From positions 1-23,605 of the forward strand of contig JANXSE010000249.1 in NCBI GenBank assembly GCA_025356695.1: DNA of 23,605 nucleotides. The letters are read 5' to 3'. Below the pieces are notes generated by a model. That model ran no database searches. It had not been told where the DNA came from and saw nothing but the letters and a program-made list of their open reading frames with translations. Each line of letters starts with the position of its first letter. Positions within the stretch are counted from its first letter, which is position 1. The stretch comes from Betaproteobacteria bacterium (GTDB lineage Bacteria > Pseudomonadota > Gammaproteobacteria > Burkholderiales > SG8-41). Below, piece after piece: positions 1 through 9,220 of the stretch. The translations under genes and the position numbers were made by a program.

Positions 1-1589
1 GCGGCGGAGATGACGTCGTTCTTGACGATGGAGTCTTCAAGATCCTTGTCGAGCGGACCGGCGAGGCCCATGCAGGTGGTGCAGCCGTAGGCGACGACAT
101 AGAAACCGAGTTGCTCGAGGTAGGGCAGCAGGCCCGAATCCTTGAGGTAGGCAGTGACGACCTTGGAGCCGGGGGCGAGTGAAGTCTTGACGCGCGGATG
201 CGGCTTCATGCCGCGCTCGACCGCCTTTTTGGCAAGCAGACCCGCGGCCAGCAGCACCCACGGGTTCGAGGTGTTGGTGCATGAGGTGATGGCGGCAATG
301 CCGATATCGCCGTGGCCGACGTCGCCGATCTTCGCGTTGGCAACCGGGAAGCGCTTCGACAATTCAGCGGCCGGCTTGTTGTAGCCGCTGTCCGCAACCG
401 GCTTCGAGAACAGTTCGGTAAAACGCGCGCCAATGCCTTCGAGGTTGATGCGCTCTTCGGGCTGTTTCGGGCCGGAGACGCTGGGGCGCACGGTCGAGAG
501 GTCAAGTTCGACGACCTGCGAGTAGTCGATTTCGCCTTTTTTCGGAATGCCGTACATACCCTGCGCTTTGAGGTAGGACTCGATGGCGTCGACATGCTCT
601 TCGCGGCCTGACATGCGGTAGTAATCGAGCGTCTTGTCGTCGATCGCGAAAAAGCCGCAGGTCGCGCCGTAATCGGGCGCCATGTTGGCGACGGTGGCGC
701 GGTCGGTCGGCGTCAGCGAGGCGGCGCCTTCGCCGAAGTACTCAACGAATTTGTTGACGACGTTGGTTTTGCGCAAGAGTTCGGTGACAGTCAGCACGAG
801 GTCGGTGGCGGTGACGCCGGGGTTCAGCTTGCCGCTCATGTGCACGCCGACGCAATCGGGTTCGAGGAAGTAGTAAGGCTGGCCGAGCATGCCGGCTTCG
901 GCTTCGATGCCGCCGACACCCCAGGCCAGCACGCCGATGGCGTTGACCATGGTGGTATGCGAGTCGGTGCCGACGGTGGAGTCCGGATAATAAATGCCAT
1001 CTTTTTCCCAGACGCCGCGCGACAGGTATTCGAGATTGACCTGGTGGCAGATGCCGTTGCCCGGCGGCACGACACGGATACCGGAGAAGGCGGCCTTCGC
1101 CCATTTCAGGAAGGTGTAACGCTCGCCGTTGCGCTCGAATTCGATTTCCATGTTCTTGCGCAGCGCGTTGGCGGAGTCGCTGACGTCGACGACGACCGAG
1201 TGGTCGACGACGAGATCGACCGGCACTAGCGGCTCGATCTTGGTCGGGTCGAATTTCTGGCGCTGCGCTTCGGCGCGCATCGCGGCAAAGTCATTGAGCG
1301 CGGGGAAACCTGCCATGTCTTGCAGCATGATGCGGGCGAGCACGAAGGGCAGTTCCTGCGTGCGCGCGCCATTCGGTTTCCACGCCGCCAGCGCTTTCAC
1401 GGCATCTTCAGTGACCCGTTTTCCGTCGCAATTGCGAAGAACCGATTCGAGCACTACGCGCAGGCTCACCGGCAGGCGCGAGACCTTGCCGAGGCCGGCT
1501 TTTTCGAGCGCGGCGAGCGAATAATATTTGCCGGTCTTGCCCGACTTGAGCTTGAATTCCTGCAGCGAGTTGAAAAGATTGTGCGGCAT
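1..1589 (-). CDS. acnA: Aconitate hydratase, AcnA family, second tandem copy (C-terminus outside window)
   Basis: The enzyme interconverts citrate and isocitrate through cis-aconitate using a [4Fe-4S] cluster, in the cytoplasm. Reading leftwards from ATG at 1589, the frame is open to the window edge, giving 529 codons of an expected ~900. The missing part holds the rest of the core and the swivel domain with the catalytic Ser-Arg. Visible family motifs are [45 protein letters not shown] and YGCTTC. The last two supply the three expected cluster cysteines. A GGAGAA ribosome site lies a few bases before the ATG. It starts 59 bases after the stop of the other aconitase, with no terminator between. 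I count 26 differences between the two in the first 100 residues, so they are diverged paralogs rather than a recent duplication. AcnB and AcnD do not fit the N-terminal sequence. It may serve the TCA cycle, the methylcitrate cycle, or both. Confidence 0.95.
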   Translation of the reverse strand, partial: MPHNLFNSLQEFKLKSGKTGKYYSLAALEKAGLGKVSRLPVSLRVVLESVLRNCDGKRVTEDAVKALAAWKPNGARTQELPFVLARIMLQDMAGFPALNDFAAMRAEAQRQKFDPTKIEPLVPVDLVVDHSVVVDVSDSANALRKNMEIEFERNGERYTFLKWAKAAFSGIRVVPPGNGICHQVNLEYLSRGVWEKDGIYYPDSTVGTDSHTTMVNAIGVLAWGVGGIEAEAGMLGQPYYFLEPDCVGVHMSGKLNPGVTATDLVLTVTELLRKTNVVNKFVEYFGEGAASLTPTDRATVANMAPDYGATCGFFAIDDKTLDYYRMSGREEHVDAIESYLKAQGMYGIPKKGEIDYSQVVELDLSTVRPSVSGPKQPEERINLEGIGARFTELFSKPVADSGYNKPAAELSKRFPVANAKIGDVGHGDIGIAAITSCTNTSNPWVLLAAGLLAKKAVERGMKPHPRVKTSLAPGSKVVTAYLKDSGLLPYLEQLGFYVVAYGCTTCMGLAGPLDKDLEDSIVKNDVISA

Positions 1590-1648
1590 TGCGGTTCTCC
1601 GTTTGTATTTACAGTGTTGATACAGTGATGGTGGCGAATTATGCCGGA

Positions 1649-4348
1649 TCAGGCAGCTTCGGCGAGGATCTGGCGCAGCACGAAGGGCAGGATGCCGCCA
1701 TGCTTGTAGTAATCCACCTCGATGCCGGTGTCGATGCGCAGCGTGAGCGGCACTTTCTGCGTGCTGCCGTCGGCGCGGGTAATGACCAGGGTGACGTCCT
1801 GCAAAGGCTTCACGTTGCCACCGTTGATGCCCTCAATGGCAAACGTTTCGGTGCCGTCGATTTTCAGCGACTGCGCGCTGTCGCCGGACTTGAACTGCAG
1901 CGGCAGCACGCCCATGCCGACCAGATTGGCGCGGTGAATACGTTCAAAGCTCTTCACGATGACGGCCTTGACGCCCAGCAGTTGCACGCCCTTGGCCGCC
2001 CAATCGCGTGACGAGCCCATGCCGTAATCGTCGCCGCCGAAAATGACGCACGGGATTCCGGCCTTCTGATAAAGCTCGGAAGCCTCGAAAATCGTCATCT
2101 GTGCGCCGTCGGGCATGTGTTTGGTGATCGGGCCCTCGGTGCCCGGGGCGACTGCATTGCGCAGACGCACGTTGGCGAAGGTGCCGCGCACCATCAGTTC
2201 GTGGTTACAACGGCGCACGCCGAAGTGGCCCCACTCCGACGGCGGGGTGCCGTAGGGCTCGAGCCACTTGCCGGCCGGAGTCCCCGGCTTGATCTTGGTC
2301 GATGGGCTGATGTGGTCGGTGGTAATCGAGTCGCCGAGGATCGCCAGCGCGCGCGCCCCCTTGACGTCGGTGATGGTGTCGAACTGGCGTGTCACGCCCT
2401 GGAAGAACGGCGGCTCCTTGATGAAGGTCGATTTCGCATCCCATTGATACACGGCGCCCTTGATGGTGGGAATGGCTTCCCACAGTTTCTTGTTGCCTGA
2501 CAGGTCGCCATACTCTTTGCGGAAGTGGTCGGCATTCGCCGCGAACTTCAACAGCGCCGCGACTTCAGCATCGGTCGGCCACACATCTTTCAGATAGACG
2601 GGTTTGCCATCGCTGCCAGTGCCGAGCGGATCTTTGGTCAGATCGGTGCGCACGGTGCCTGCAATGCCGTAGGCGACAACCAGCGCCGGGCTGGCGAGGT
2701 AATTCGCGCGCAGGTTGGCATGCACGCGCGCTTCGAAATTGCGGTTGCCCGAGAGCACGGCGCAGGTGACGAGGTCTTTCGATACCACGGTTTCCTCGAT
2801 TTTTGCATCGAGCGGGCCGGCCGCGCCCAAGCAGGTCGTGCAGCCGTAGGCGACAACACCGTAACCGAGTTTTTCGAGATAAGGCAGCAGGCCCGCGTCG
2901 CGCAGGTAATCGGTGACAACTTTGGAGCCGGGCGCGAGCGAGGTCTTGACGCGCTTGTTGACCGTGAGGCCGCGTTCAACTGCGCGTTTCGCCAGCAGGC
3001 CCGCGGCAATCAACAACGCCGGGTTGGAGGTGTTGGTGCACGAGGTAATCGACGAGATCAGCACGTCGCCATGGCCGACGTCGAATTCCGCATGGCCGCT
3101 GGGCTCGCGGCGGTTGAGGTCGGCGGCGGCGCGCGCATAGCCGTTTTTGTCAGTCGGTGCTGAAAACAACGCGTCAAAGCCGCGGCCAAGGTCGGGCAGG
3201 TTGACGCGGTCCTGCGGGCGCTTCGGCCCCGACAGGCTGGGCACGATGCTGGCGAGATCGAGTTCGACGTTCTGCGAGTAATCGATGTCACCCGGCTTCG
3301 GCATGCCGAACAGACCTTGCACCTTGTAATACGCTTCGATCGCTTCGACCTGTGCCGGCTCGCGGCCGGTAGTGCGGAAGTAATCGACAGTCTTCGCATC
3401 GACCGGAAAGTAGCCCATGGTCGCACCGTATTCCGGCGCCATGTTGGCGACCGTGCAGCGGTCGGCGGCGGTCAGCGCAGCAGCGCCTTCGCCGTAGAAC
3501 TCGACGAACTTGCCGACGACTTTGGTTTTGCGCATAAGTTCGGTGACGGTGAGTGCCAGGTCGGTGGCGGTCACACCTTCGCGCAGCTTGCCGGTCAGGT
3601 GGCAACCGACCACATCCGGCGTGAGGAAGGCATTGGGCTGGCCGAGCATGCCGGCTTCCGCTTCAATGCCACCGACACCCCAGGCGACGATGCCGATGCC
3701 GTTTACCATCGTCGTATGCGAGTCAGTGCCGAACACGGTGTCGGGGAACCAGACGCCGTCTTTCTCCCAGACGCCGCGCGACAGGTATTCCATGTTGATC
3801 TGGTGGATGATGCCGTTGCCAGGCGGCACTACGCGGACGGTCTCGAATGCGCCCTGTGCCCATTTAACGAAGCGATAACGCTCGGCATTGCGCTTGAATT
3901 CGATTTCCTGATTGCGCTGCACGGCGTCCGGCGTGTTGTAAACGTCGATTTCGACCGAGTGATCGACAACAACGTCAACCGGTACCAGCGGTTCGATCTT
4001 GCTGGCGGCCAGACCCTGACGTTCGGCGGCGGCGCGCATCGCGGAGAGGTCGTTTAAGGCGCCGAAACCGATCAGGTCCTGCAGCACGATGCGCACGACG
4101 ATGAAGGGTATCTCCGCAGTGCGCTTGCCGTTGGGTTGCCACGCCGCGAGGTTGCGCACGTGTTCTTCAGTCACGCGTTTACCGTCACAGAAACGCACCA
4201 GCGATTCGAGCACGATACGGATGCTGACGGGGAGGCGCGATATTTTGCCGAGGCCGGCTTTTTCGAGTGCCGCCAGCGAATAATATTTGCCGCTCTTGCC
4301 GGCGGCGGGTTTGAATTCGCTAAGCGAGTTAAAAAGATTGTGCGGCAT
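1649..4348 (-). CDS. acnA: Aconitate hydratase, AcnA family, complete (prpD-proximal copy)
   Basis: This 899-residue protein has normal AcnA length. The three cluster cysteines are C437 (in SCTNTSNP), C503 and C506 (in YGCTTC). Other motifs are VDHSV at 128-132, [10 protein letters not shown] at 207-216 and the swivel-domain [10 protein letters not shown] at 778-787, carrying the catalytic Ser-Arg. The ATG at 4348 follows AGGAG at a six-base spacing. It sits 33 bases downstream of the DUF3617 gene and two genes downstream of prpD, in an operon headed by prpC. Known pathways need an aconitase to hydrate 2-methyl-cis-aconitate to 2-methylisocitrate, so a role in the methylcitrate cycle is a reasonable inference; ordinary citrate isomerisation is equally possible. 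Oddities are VRRCN at 711-715, where E. coli AcnA has SRRGN, and GDDYGMGSS before the catalytic Arg, where E. coli AcnA has GKEYGSGSS. No frameshift is present. Confidence 0.96.
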   Translation of the reverse strand: MPHNLFNSLSEFKPAAGKSGKYYSLAALEKAGLGKISRLPVSIRIVLESLVRFCDGKRVTEEHVRNLAAWQPNGKRTAEIPFIVVRIVLQDLIGFGALNDLSAMRAAAERQGLAASKIEPLVPVDVVVDHSVEIDVYNTPDAVQRNQEIEFKRNAERYRFVKWAQGAFETVRVVPPGNGIIHQINMEYLSRGVWEKDGVWFPDTVFGTDSHTTMVNGIGIVAWGVGGIEAEAGMLGQPNAFLTPDVVGCHLTGKLREGVTATDLALTVTELMRKTKVVGKFVEFYGEGAAALTAADRCTVANMAPEYGATMGYFPVDAKTVDYFRTTGREPAQVEAIEAYYKVQGLFGMPKPGDIDYSQNVELDLASIVPSLSGPKRPQDRVNLPDLGRGFDALFSAPTDKNGYARAAADLNRREPSGHAEFDVGHGDVLISSITSCTNTSNPALLIAAGLLAKRAVERGLTVNKRVKTSLAPGSKVVTDYLRDAGLLPYLEKLGYGVVAYGCTTCLGAAGPLDAKIEETVVSKDLVTCAVLSGNRNFEARVHANLRANYLASPALVVAYGIAGTVRTDLTKDPLGTGSDGKPVYLKDVWPTDAEVAALLKFAANADHFRKEYGDLSGNKKLWEAIPTIKGAVYQWDAKSTFIKEPPFFQGVTRQFDTITDVKGARALAILGDSITTDHISPSTKIKPGTPAGKWLEPYGTPPSEWGHFGVRRCNHELMVRGTFANVRLRNAVAPGTEGPITKHMPDGAQMTIFEASELYQKAGIPCVIFGGDDYGMGSSRDWAAKGVQLLGVKAVIVKSFERIHRANLVGMGVLPLQFKSGDSAQSLKIDGTETFAIEGINGGNVKPLQDVTLVITRADGSTQKVPLTLRIDTGIEVDYYKHGGILPFVLRQILAEAA

Positions 4349-4381
4349 AAGCGCTCCTGATGAAAACGTAACGAAAGCGGT

Positions 4382-4792
4382 TTATTTACAGTCGCCCAGA
4401 CGTCTGGCGCTGATGTTCTGCGTCATCGGCCCCGGCGCGTCGGGAATCTGCATGGTCATGTCCATGTTCAGGCTGGCCGCGCTGACCGTGCCTTTGACAT
4501 CACCTTCGAGCTTCTGCGGTTTGGTGCAGGAAACACGGTATGAAAACTGCGCGCCGTTGATGTTCTGGTTAAGCACCTTGCAGTCGCTGTTGGGCATGGT
4601 CGGCATTTCAACCGCCTTCATGCCCTCGACATCCTTGGCGGTGAGGCAGCGCTGAAGGGTGGTCGGCGGGATTTTGGTGGGCGCGCCGGGCATGTTCATT
4701 TTCATGCTGTATTCGTAGAGGCCCGGATTGAGCGCCGCGGCGCTGCCGGCATGCAGCAGGGCAATGGCGAGGAAGTTTAGGCGTAGGCTCAT
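4382..4792 (-). CDS. DUF3617-like small exported protein
   Basis: This 136-residue protein has an N-terminal signal peptide: a basic start (MSLRLN), a hydrophobic run, and a likely cleavage site after SAAA near residue 20. The mature part begins LNPGLYEYSMKMNMPG, matching the 'G.Y.....M' opening typical of the DUF3617 family. It has four cysteines (C49, C71, C89, C135), which could form two periplasmic disulfides. I chose the ATG at 4792 because it places the signal peptide at the very N-terminus. A longer reading from 4876 would overlap the end of prpD and add 28 residues with no exported character. It lies 17 bases after prpD and 33 before acnA, so it is probably co-transcribed with them. 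The family has no established function that I know of, and an exported protein inside a cytoplasmic propionate operon is unexplained. Confidence 0.8.
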   Translation of the reverse strand: MSLRLNFLAIALLHAGSAAALNPGLYEYSMKMNMPGAPTKIPPTTLQRCLTAKDVEGMKAVEMPTMPNSDCKVLNQNINGAQFSYRVSCTKPQKLEGDVKGTVSAASLNMDMTMQIPDAPGPMTQNISARRLGDCK

Positions 4793-4809
4793 CGGGATTC
4801 CGGAAATAA

Positions 4810-6252
4810 TCAGATCACAAACAGATCGACAAAGGCATTGACCGGTGTGTTCTCCAGCCGGCGCTGGTCTTTGCACAGATCGAGAATGGCTTGCTGCTGT
4901 TTTGCGGCGAAGCGGCGTGCCAGGTTGGTTTTGAATTTGGCTTCGAGCAGCGGCACGCCGTCTTTACGGCGACGGCGATGGCCGATCGGGTATTCGACGG
5001 CGACATTCGGCGTCTTGCTGCCGTCCTTGAAAAACACCTGCACCGCGTTGGCGATCGAACGCTTGGCCGGATCGAGATAATCCGCGCTCCATTGTTTGTT
5101 CTCGACGCAGACCATTTTGTCGCGCAACGCGTCGACGCGCGGGTCCCCGGCGACACTGTCTTCGTAGTCAGCCGCGGTCAGATTACCTTTGAGCAGGCCG
5201 ATGGCGGTCATGTACTGGATGCAATGGTCGCGGTCGGCGGGGTTGGCGAGCGGCCCTTGCTTGTCGATGATGCGAATGGCGGATTCATGTGTGGTGATGA
5301 CAATTTTCTTGATCTGGTCGATGCGGTTCCGGACCTGATCGTGCAAAATAACTGCACATTCTACCGCGGTTTGCGCATGGAATTCAGCAGGGAAGGAGAT
5401 CTTGAACAGCACATTTTCCATGACATAGGAGCCGTATTTGCGGCCGAACTTGAATGGCTTGCCCTTGAACAATACGTCGTAGAAACCCCAGGTTTTGGCC
5501 GTCAGCGCCGAGGGGTAGCCCATTTCGCCCTTCAAGGCCATCAGCGCGAGGCGCACGGCACGGCTGGTGGCGTCGCCGGCCGCCCACGATTTGCGAGAAC
5601 CCGTGTTGGGTGCATGGCGATAGGTACGCAGTGACTGTCCGTCGATCCACGCGTTCGACACGGCGTTGACGACTTCGTCGCGGCTGCCACCGAGCATGGC
5701 GGTGACCACCGCCGTGCTGGCGACCTTGACCAGCAAAACGTGATCGAGGCCGACACGGTTGAAACTGTTTTCCAGCGCGATGATGCCCTGGATCTCATGT
5801 GCTTTGATCATGCCGGTTAAAACATCGCGCATCAGCAGAGGTTTTTTGCCGGAGGCAACGTTGTTGCGCGAAATCCAGTCAGCGGTGGCAAGGATACCGC
5901 CCAGATTGTCGGAGGGATGGCCCCATTCCGCGGCGAGCCAGGTATCGTTGAAATCGAGCCAGCGGATCATGCAGCCGATGTTGAACGCCGCGGTCACCGG
6001 ATCCAGTACAAACGAGGTGCCCGGCACCTTGGCGCCGTTCGGGACGATGGTGCCCGGCACGACCGGCCCCATCAATTTCGTGCAGGCCGGGTAGGACAGG
6101 GCCTCGAAACCGCAGCCCAGCGTGTCCATCAGGCACAGGCGCGCCGTGGTGTAGGCCTCGGCGCTTTTGACCGCATATTTGAGCGCGTAGTCGGCGATGT
6201 CAGTGATGACTTGATCGGGCTTGGGGCGGTTGTTCGAAATGGCTGAGGACAT
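4810..6252 (-). CDS. prpD: 2-methylcitrate dehydratase (MmgE/PrpD family)
   Basis: PrpD dehydrates 2-methylcitrate to 2-methyl-cis-aconitate in the methylcitrate cycle of propionate breakdown, in the cytoplasm and without an Fe-S cluster. The 480-residue length is close to that of enterobacterial PrpD (~483). The helical N-terminal domain carries the active-site stretch WLDFNDTW at 98-105 followed by EWGHPSDN, giving D100, D103, T104 and H112, with a further histidine in AHEIQG (H152). These correspond to residues conserved across the MmgE/PrpD fold, including cis-aconitate decarboxylase. The ATG at 6252 follows a GGGAAA-type ribosome site. It lies two genes downstream of prpC, separated by a small membrane protein gene, and upstream of two aconitases; an aconitase would perform the next hydration step. 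Substrate specificity is inferred from the overall match to PrpD and the adjacent prpC. Confidence 0.95.
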   Translation of the reverse strand: MSSAISNNRPKPDQVITDIADYALKYAVKSAEAYTTARLCLMDTLGCGFEALSYPACTKLMGPVVPGTIVPNGAKVPGTSFVLDPVTAAFNIGCMIRWLDFNDTWLAAEWGHPSDNLGGILATADWISRNNVASGKKPLLMRDVLTGMIKAHEIQGIIALENSFNRVGLDHVLLVKVASTAVVTAMLGGSRDEVVNAVSNAWIDGQSLRTYRHAPNTGSRKSWAAGDATSRAVRLALMALKGEMGYPSALTAKTWGFYDVLFKGKPFKFGRKYGSYVMENVLFKISFPAEFHAQTAVECAVILHDQVRNRIDQIKKIVITTHESAIRIIDKQGPLANPADRDHCIQYMTAIGLLKGNLTAADYEDSVAGDPRVDALRDKMVCVENKQWSADYLDPAKRSIANAVQVFFKDGSKTPNVAVEYPIGHRRRRKDGVPLLEAKFKTNLARRFAAKQQQAILDLCKDQRRLENTPVNAFVDLFVI

Positions 6253-6280
6253 GATTTCCCGTGGGTCGTGTGATCAATGA

Positions 6281-6631
6281 TTAAAACTTCAGTCCGAAGG
6301 CGGCACCGATTTTTACCATGCCGATATAAAGCAGGGCAGTCAGCGCCACATTCAGTGCGAGTGCGAGATAAAAACCAAACCCGTGCCTGAGCATCACCGG
6401 CAGCAGAAGAAACATCGGCAGTGAGGGCAGCACCAGCCAGAACGTCGCCTCGGCGTGCGATGCGATGCGCTGGACGTCACTGGTCTCCTGGTAAATCCAC
6501 AACATGCCGAGAACCGATATCAGCGGCAGCGAAGCAATCAGCGCGGCGAACGCGGGGCTGCGCTTGGCGATTTCCGAAACCATCGCGATGATGGCTGCGG
6601 AAATCAGGGTCTTGATGATGGCAAAGCCCAT
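6281..6631 (-). CDS. DUF3147 family small membrane protein
   Basis: A 116-residue, very hydrophobic protein with four predicted membrane helices at about residues 4-19, 28-46, 63-81 and 87-108. The pattern 'IKTLISAAIIAMVSEIAKRSP', 'ALIASLPLISVLGMLWIY' and 'FWLVLPSLPMFLLLPVMLRHG' is the one I associate with DUF3147 inner-membrane proteins, whose role is not known. The ATG at 6631 has a GGGAG ribosome site six bases upstream. It sits 46 bases after prpC and 28 before prpD, so it is almost certainly on the prp transcript. A part in uptake or efflux of a propionate-pathway metabolite is conceivable but nothing in the sequence shows it: there is no transport motif, and only one charged cluster lies between the first two helices. 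Confidence 0.85.
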   Translation of the reverse strand: MGFAIIKTLISAAIIAMVSEIAKRSPAFAALIASLPLISVLGMLWIYQETSDVQRIASHAEATFWLVLPSLPMFLLLPVMLRHGFGFYLALALNVALTALLYIGMVKIGAAFGLKF

Positions 6632-6677
6632 GCGCGCTCCCGTGATGTGCGGTCAAAGACGTTGAAGGTTGTGCCGA

Positions 6678-7835
6678 CTACTTGCGCTGCTCGATCGGCA
6701 TAAAAGCGCGCCCCTCGGGGCCCGTGTAATTGGCCGTCGGGCGGATGATCTTGCCGTCGATGCGCTGCTCGATCACGTGCGCCGACCAGCCGCTGGTGCG
6801 CGAGATGACGAACAGCGGCGTAAACATCGCGGTCGGCACACCCATCTTGAAATACGATACTGCCGAGAACCAGTCGAGGTTCGCAAACATCTTCTTCTCG
6901 CGCATCATCACCGTCTCGATGCGGTCGGCAATTTCGAACATCGCCATGTCGTTCGATTCCCGCGACAAGCTGCGCGCAACCTCCTTGATGATCTTGTTGC
7001 GAGGATCGGCGATCGTATAAACCGGATGGCCGAAGCCGATTACGGTTTCCTTGTTGGCAATGCGCGCGACGATGTCGCGTTCGGCGTCATCGGGGCCGTT
7101 GTAGCGGTTCATGACTTCGAAGGCGACTTCATTGGCGCCACCGTGCTTCGGGCCGCGCAGTGCGCCGATGCCACCGGTAATTGCCGAATAGATGTCGGAA
7201 CCGGTACCCGTGACAACGCGGCAGGCGAAAGTCGAGGCGTTGAATTCATGCTCGGCGTAGAGATTGAGCGAGGTGTGCATCGCGCGCACCCAGGAATCCG
7301 GCGGTGTTTTACCGTGCAGCAAGTGCAGGAAATGCCCGCCGATTGACTCGTCATCGGTTTCGACATCGATGCGGCGCCCGTTCTGGCTGTAGTGATACCA
7401 GTACAACAGCATCGAACCGAACGAGGCCATCAGGCGGTCGGCGATGTCGCGTGCGCCGGGCTGATTGTGATCGTCTTTCTCCGGCAGTGCGGTGCCGAGC
7501 ACCGAACAACCGGTGCGCATGACGTCCATCGGGTGAGCGGCTGCGGGAACGCATTCGAGCGCGCCCTTGACCGCCTGCGGCAGGCCGCGCAGCGACTTGA
7601 GCTTGAGTTTGTAATTGGCGAGCTGCGCGGCGTTGGGCAGTTTGCCGTGCACGAGGAGGTGGGCGATTTCCTCGAATTCGCAGCGATCGGCGATTTCAAG
7701 AATGTCGTAGCCGCGATAGTTCAAATCGTTGCCGGTGCGACCGACGCTGCACAGCGCGGTGTTGCCGGCCGGCACGCCGGAGAGCGCAACGGATTTTTTC
7801 GGTTTGAAGCCGGCTGCTGTTTCGTTTCCACTCAT
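6678..7835 (-). CDS. prpC: 2-methylcitrate synthase
   Basis: PrpC condenses propionyl-CoA with oxaloacetate to give 2-methylcitrate, the entry step of the methylcitrate cycle. The 385-residue length is that of the short PrpC/type I citrate synthase group, against 432 for the type II enzyme encoded by gltA in this window. The catalytic triad of the citrate synthase fold is present: H231 in KHGGANE, H270 in GFGHPVY and D321 in NLDWFSA. The motif HEFNASTF at 196-203 and [15 protein letters not shown] near the N-terminus are typical of PrpC. The ATG at 7835 follows a GGGGGCAGG ribosome site. It is the first gene after the mdh terminator and 46 bases before the DUF3147 gene. No clear promoter is visible in the 83-base gap to mdh, so expression may depend on partial read-through from mdh or on a promoter I cannot recognise. 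Some residual citrate synthase activity is common in the family. Confidence 0.95.
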   Translation of the reverse strand: MSGNETAAGFKPKKSVALSGVPAGNTALCSVGRTGNDLNYRGYDILEIADRCEFEEIAHLLVHGKLPNAAQLANYKLKLKSLRGLPQAVKGALECVPAAAHPMDVMRTGCSVLGTALPEKDDHNQPGARDIADRLMASFGSMLLYWYHYSQNGRRIDVETDDESIGGHFLHLLHGKTPPDSWVRAMHTSLNLYAEHEFNASTFACRVVTGTGSDIYSAITGGIGALRGPKHGGANEVAFEVMNRYNGPDDAERDIVARIANKETVIGFGHPVYTIADPRNKIIKEVARSLSRESNDMAMFEIADRIETVMMREKKMFANLDWFSAVSYFKMGVPTAMFTPLFVISRTSGWSAHVIEQRIDGKIIRPTANYTGPEGRAFMPIEQRK

Positions 7836-7863
7836 ATGCCTGCCCCCATCGAGTCGAGAAATG

Positions 7864-7897
7864 AAAAAAGGGCGGAGCCGCTTCCGGTCATCCGCCC
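7864..7897 (-). terminator. Rho-independent terminator downstream of mdh
   Basis: On the minus strand the sequence reads GGGCGGA (7897-7891), a 14-base loop region, TCCGCCC (7876-7870) and then six Ts (7869-7864). The perfect seven-pair GC-rich stem followed by a T run is the classic intrinsic terminator. It begins 21 bases after the mdh stop codon and ends 28 bases before the prpC start. It should separate mdh from the prp-acn operon, or attenuate read-through into it. Confidence 0.85.
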
Positions 7898-7918
7898 CCG
7901 ATACGGTACTGCGCTATT

Positions 7919-8908
7919 TCAGCCCAGCAGATGCTTGATGCTGTCGCGCTCTTCCTGCAGTTCTTTCAGCGTGGCCTGGATGCGTCCTTTGCTGAATTCG
8001 CTCAGTTCGATGCCCTGTACGACGGTGTATTTGCCGTCTTTGCAGGTGCACGGATAACCGAACATCGTGCCTTCGGGAATGCCATAGCTGCCATCGGCCG
8101 GCACGCCCATCGTGACCCAGTCGCCCTCGGTGGTGCCGAAGGTCCAGGTGCGCATGTGTTCGATGGCCGCATTGGCGGCGCTGGCAGCCGACGAAAGGCC
8201 GCGCGCGTCGATAATGGCGGCGCCACGTTTCTGCACGACGGGAATAAAGGTTTTTTCCAGCCATTCCTGGTCATTGATCGACGACCAGACTTTTTTGCCA
8301 TCGGCTTCGACCTGGAAAATATCCGGATACTGGGTCGCGGAGTGGTTGCCCCAGACTGTCAGCTTCTTGATGCTGGCAACCGGTTTGCCGATTTTCTGTG
8401 CAATCTGCGTCTGCGCGCGATTGTGATCCAGGCGCATCATGGCGGTGAACTGCGTCGGTTTCAGCTTCGGCGCGTTCTTCATGGCGATCAGGCAATTGGT
8501 GTTGGCCGGATTGCCGACCACCAGCACCTTGACGTCGCGGCTGGCAACTTCGGAGAGCGCCTTGCCTTGCGGCCCGAAGATTTTGCCATTGGCTTCGAGC
8601 AGGTCCTTGCGTTCCATGCCGGGGCCGCGCGGACGCGCGCCGACGAGCAGGGCGTATTCGGCATCCTTAAAGGCGACCATCGGATCGCCGGTGGGCACCA
8701 TGCCGGCGAGCAGCGGAAACGCGCAGTCATCAAGTTCCATCATGACGCCGCTCAGCGCCTTCTGCGCCTTCTCGTCCGGGATCTCCAGCAGTTGCAGAAT
8801 AACGGGTTGGTCTTTGCCGAGCATTTCGCCGGATGCAATGCGGAATAGCAGGCTGTAGCCGATCTGGCCGGCCGCGCCGGTGACGGCCACGCGAACAGGA
8901 CGTTTCAT
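7919..8908 (-). CDS. mdh: Malate dehydrogenase (NAD-dependent)
   Basis: Mdh oxidises malate to oxaloacetate with NAD+ in the TCA cycle; its product is the co-substrate of both gltA and prpC in this window. From ATG at 8908 the protein has 329 residues, as in other proteobacteria with this longer Mdh type. The Rossmann motif [10 protein letters not shown] is at 11-20. The substrate loop [13 protein letters not shown] carries R94 and R100, and catalytic residues are D161 and R164 in RLDHNRA and H189 in WGNHS. An upstream in-frame ATG at 8929 would add MFPGVPE, but the GGGAG ribosome site lies inside that extension, so 8908 is preferred. The gene is transcribed from a strong promoter about 150 bases upstream, divergently from sdhC, and is followed by an intrinsic terminator. 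Confidence 0.97.
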   Translation of the reverse strand: MKRPVRVAVTGAAGQIGYSLLFRIASGEMLGKDQPVILQLLEIPDEKAQKALSGVMMELDDCAFPLLAGMVPTGDPMVAFKDAEYALLVGARPRGPGMERKDLLEANGKIFGPQGKALSEVASRDVKVLVVGNPANTNCLIAMKNAPKLKPTQFTAMMRLDHNRAQTQIAQKIGKPVASIKKLTVWGNHSATQYPDIFQVEADGKKVWSSINDQEWLEKTFIPVVQKRGAAIIDARGLSSAASAANAAIEHMRTWTFGTTEGDWVTMGVPADGSYGIPEGTMFGYPCTCKDGKYTVVQGIELSEFSKGRIQATLKELQEERDSIKHLLG

Positions 8909-9035
8909 TTCTGGGACTCCCGGGAACAATTAGAAAACAAACAGTTAATAGGAACGAACTCTGTGGTGCTTGGACGGGCGTTGCGCGGAAAGGAACGACC
9001 AAACCGGGCGCGCAAGCAATTGACCTGACCTGCCG

Positions 9036-9065
9036 ATAATAGCGAATCGGGTCGGGCAGTGTCAA
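9036..9065 (-). promoter_or_regulatory. Sigma70-like promoter for mdh
   Basis: On the minus strand a perfect -35 TTGACA (9065-9060) is followed by an 18-base spacer and a -10 TATTAT (9041-9036). Transcription would begin near 9029, leaving a leader of about 120 bases before mdh. The inverted repeat at 9069-9112 lies directly upstream of the -35, where an activator or repressor could act. Confidence 0.75.
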
Positions 9066-9068
9066 AGC

Positions 9069-9112
9069 GCCGGACGTGTTCTTTGCCGCACGACCGGCAC
9101 ACAATGTCCGGC
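9069..9112. repeat. Inverted repeat GCCGGAC...GTCCGGC next to the mdh promoter
   Basis: Seven-base arms at 9069-9075 and 9106-9112 are perfect reverse complements separated by 30 bases. The element sits immediately upstream of the mdh -35 box and between the two divergent transcription units. This could be an operator pair, but with GC-rich arms chance occurrence is possible. Confidence 0.35.
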
Positions 9113-9144
9113 CAGAATTTTCCACCAAAGAGTTGCGCCGGTGC

Positions 9145-9158
9145 TTGATGTACGTCAT
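9145..9158. promoter_or_regulatory. Candidate FNR/ANR-like box
   Basis: The sequence TTGATGTACGTCAT matches the left half of the TTGAT-N4-ATCAA consensus exactly, and three of five bases in the right half. The core TGATGTACGTCA is nearly palindromic. It lies between the divergent mdh and sdh promoters, about 57 bases upstream of the candidate sdh -10, where an oxygen-responsive Crp/FNR protein could plausibly act. No regulator gene in the window supports it. Confidence 0.3.
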
Positions 9159-9211
9159 GCCCAAGGTATCGTCGCGGTTCTCATGCAACGCAGCATTTGA
9201 CGCGAATTTGC

Positions 9212-9220
9212 TGCTAAAAT
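9212..9220 (+). promoter_or_regulatory. Candidate extended -10 promoter for the sdh operon
   Basis: TGCTAAAAT is an extended -10 (TG-N-TAAAAT). No good -35 lies at normal spacing: the nearest TTGACG is only 12 bases upstream, though extended -10 promoters can tolerate this. Transcription would start near 9227, giving a leader of about 90 bases before sdhC. Confidence 0.4.

Noticed and set aside
1..4348. Either aconitase being AcnD (the 2-methylcitrate dehydratase of the AcnD-PrpF route) or AcnB
   Set aside because: The N-terminal sequence, domain order and motifs fit AcnA for both. The presence of prpD also makes AcnD unnecessary, and no prpF is seen.
6678..7835. prpC being a second TCA citrate synthase
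   Set aside because: Its short length, PrpC-like N-terminus and position with prpD favour 2-methylcitrate synthase, and a type II gltA is present in the same window.
8909..8929. Upstream ATG at 8929 as the mdh start
   Set aside because: The GGGAG ribosome site for ATG 8908 lies inside the proposed extension, and the extra seven residues are not part of the Mdh family N-terminus.
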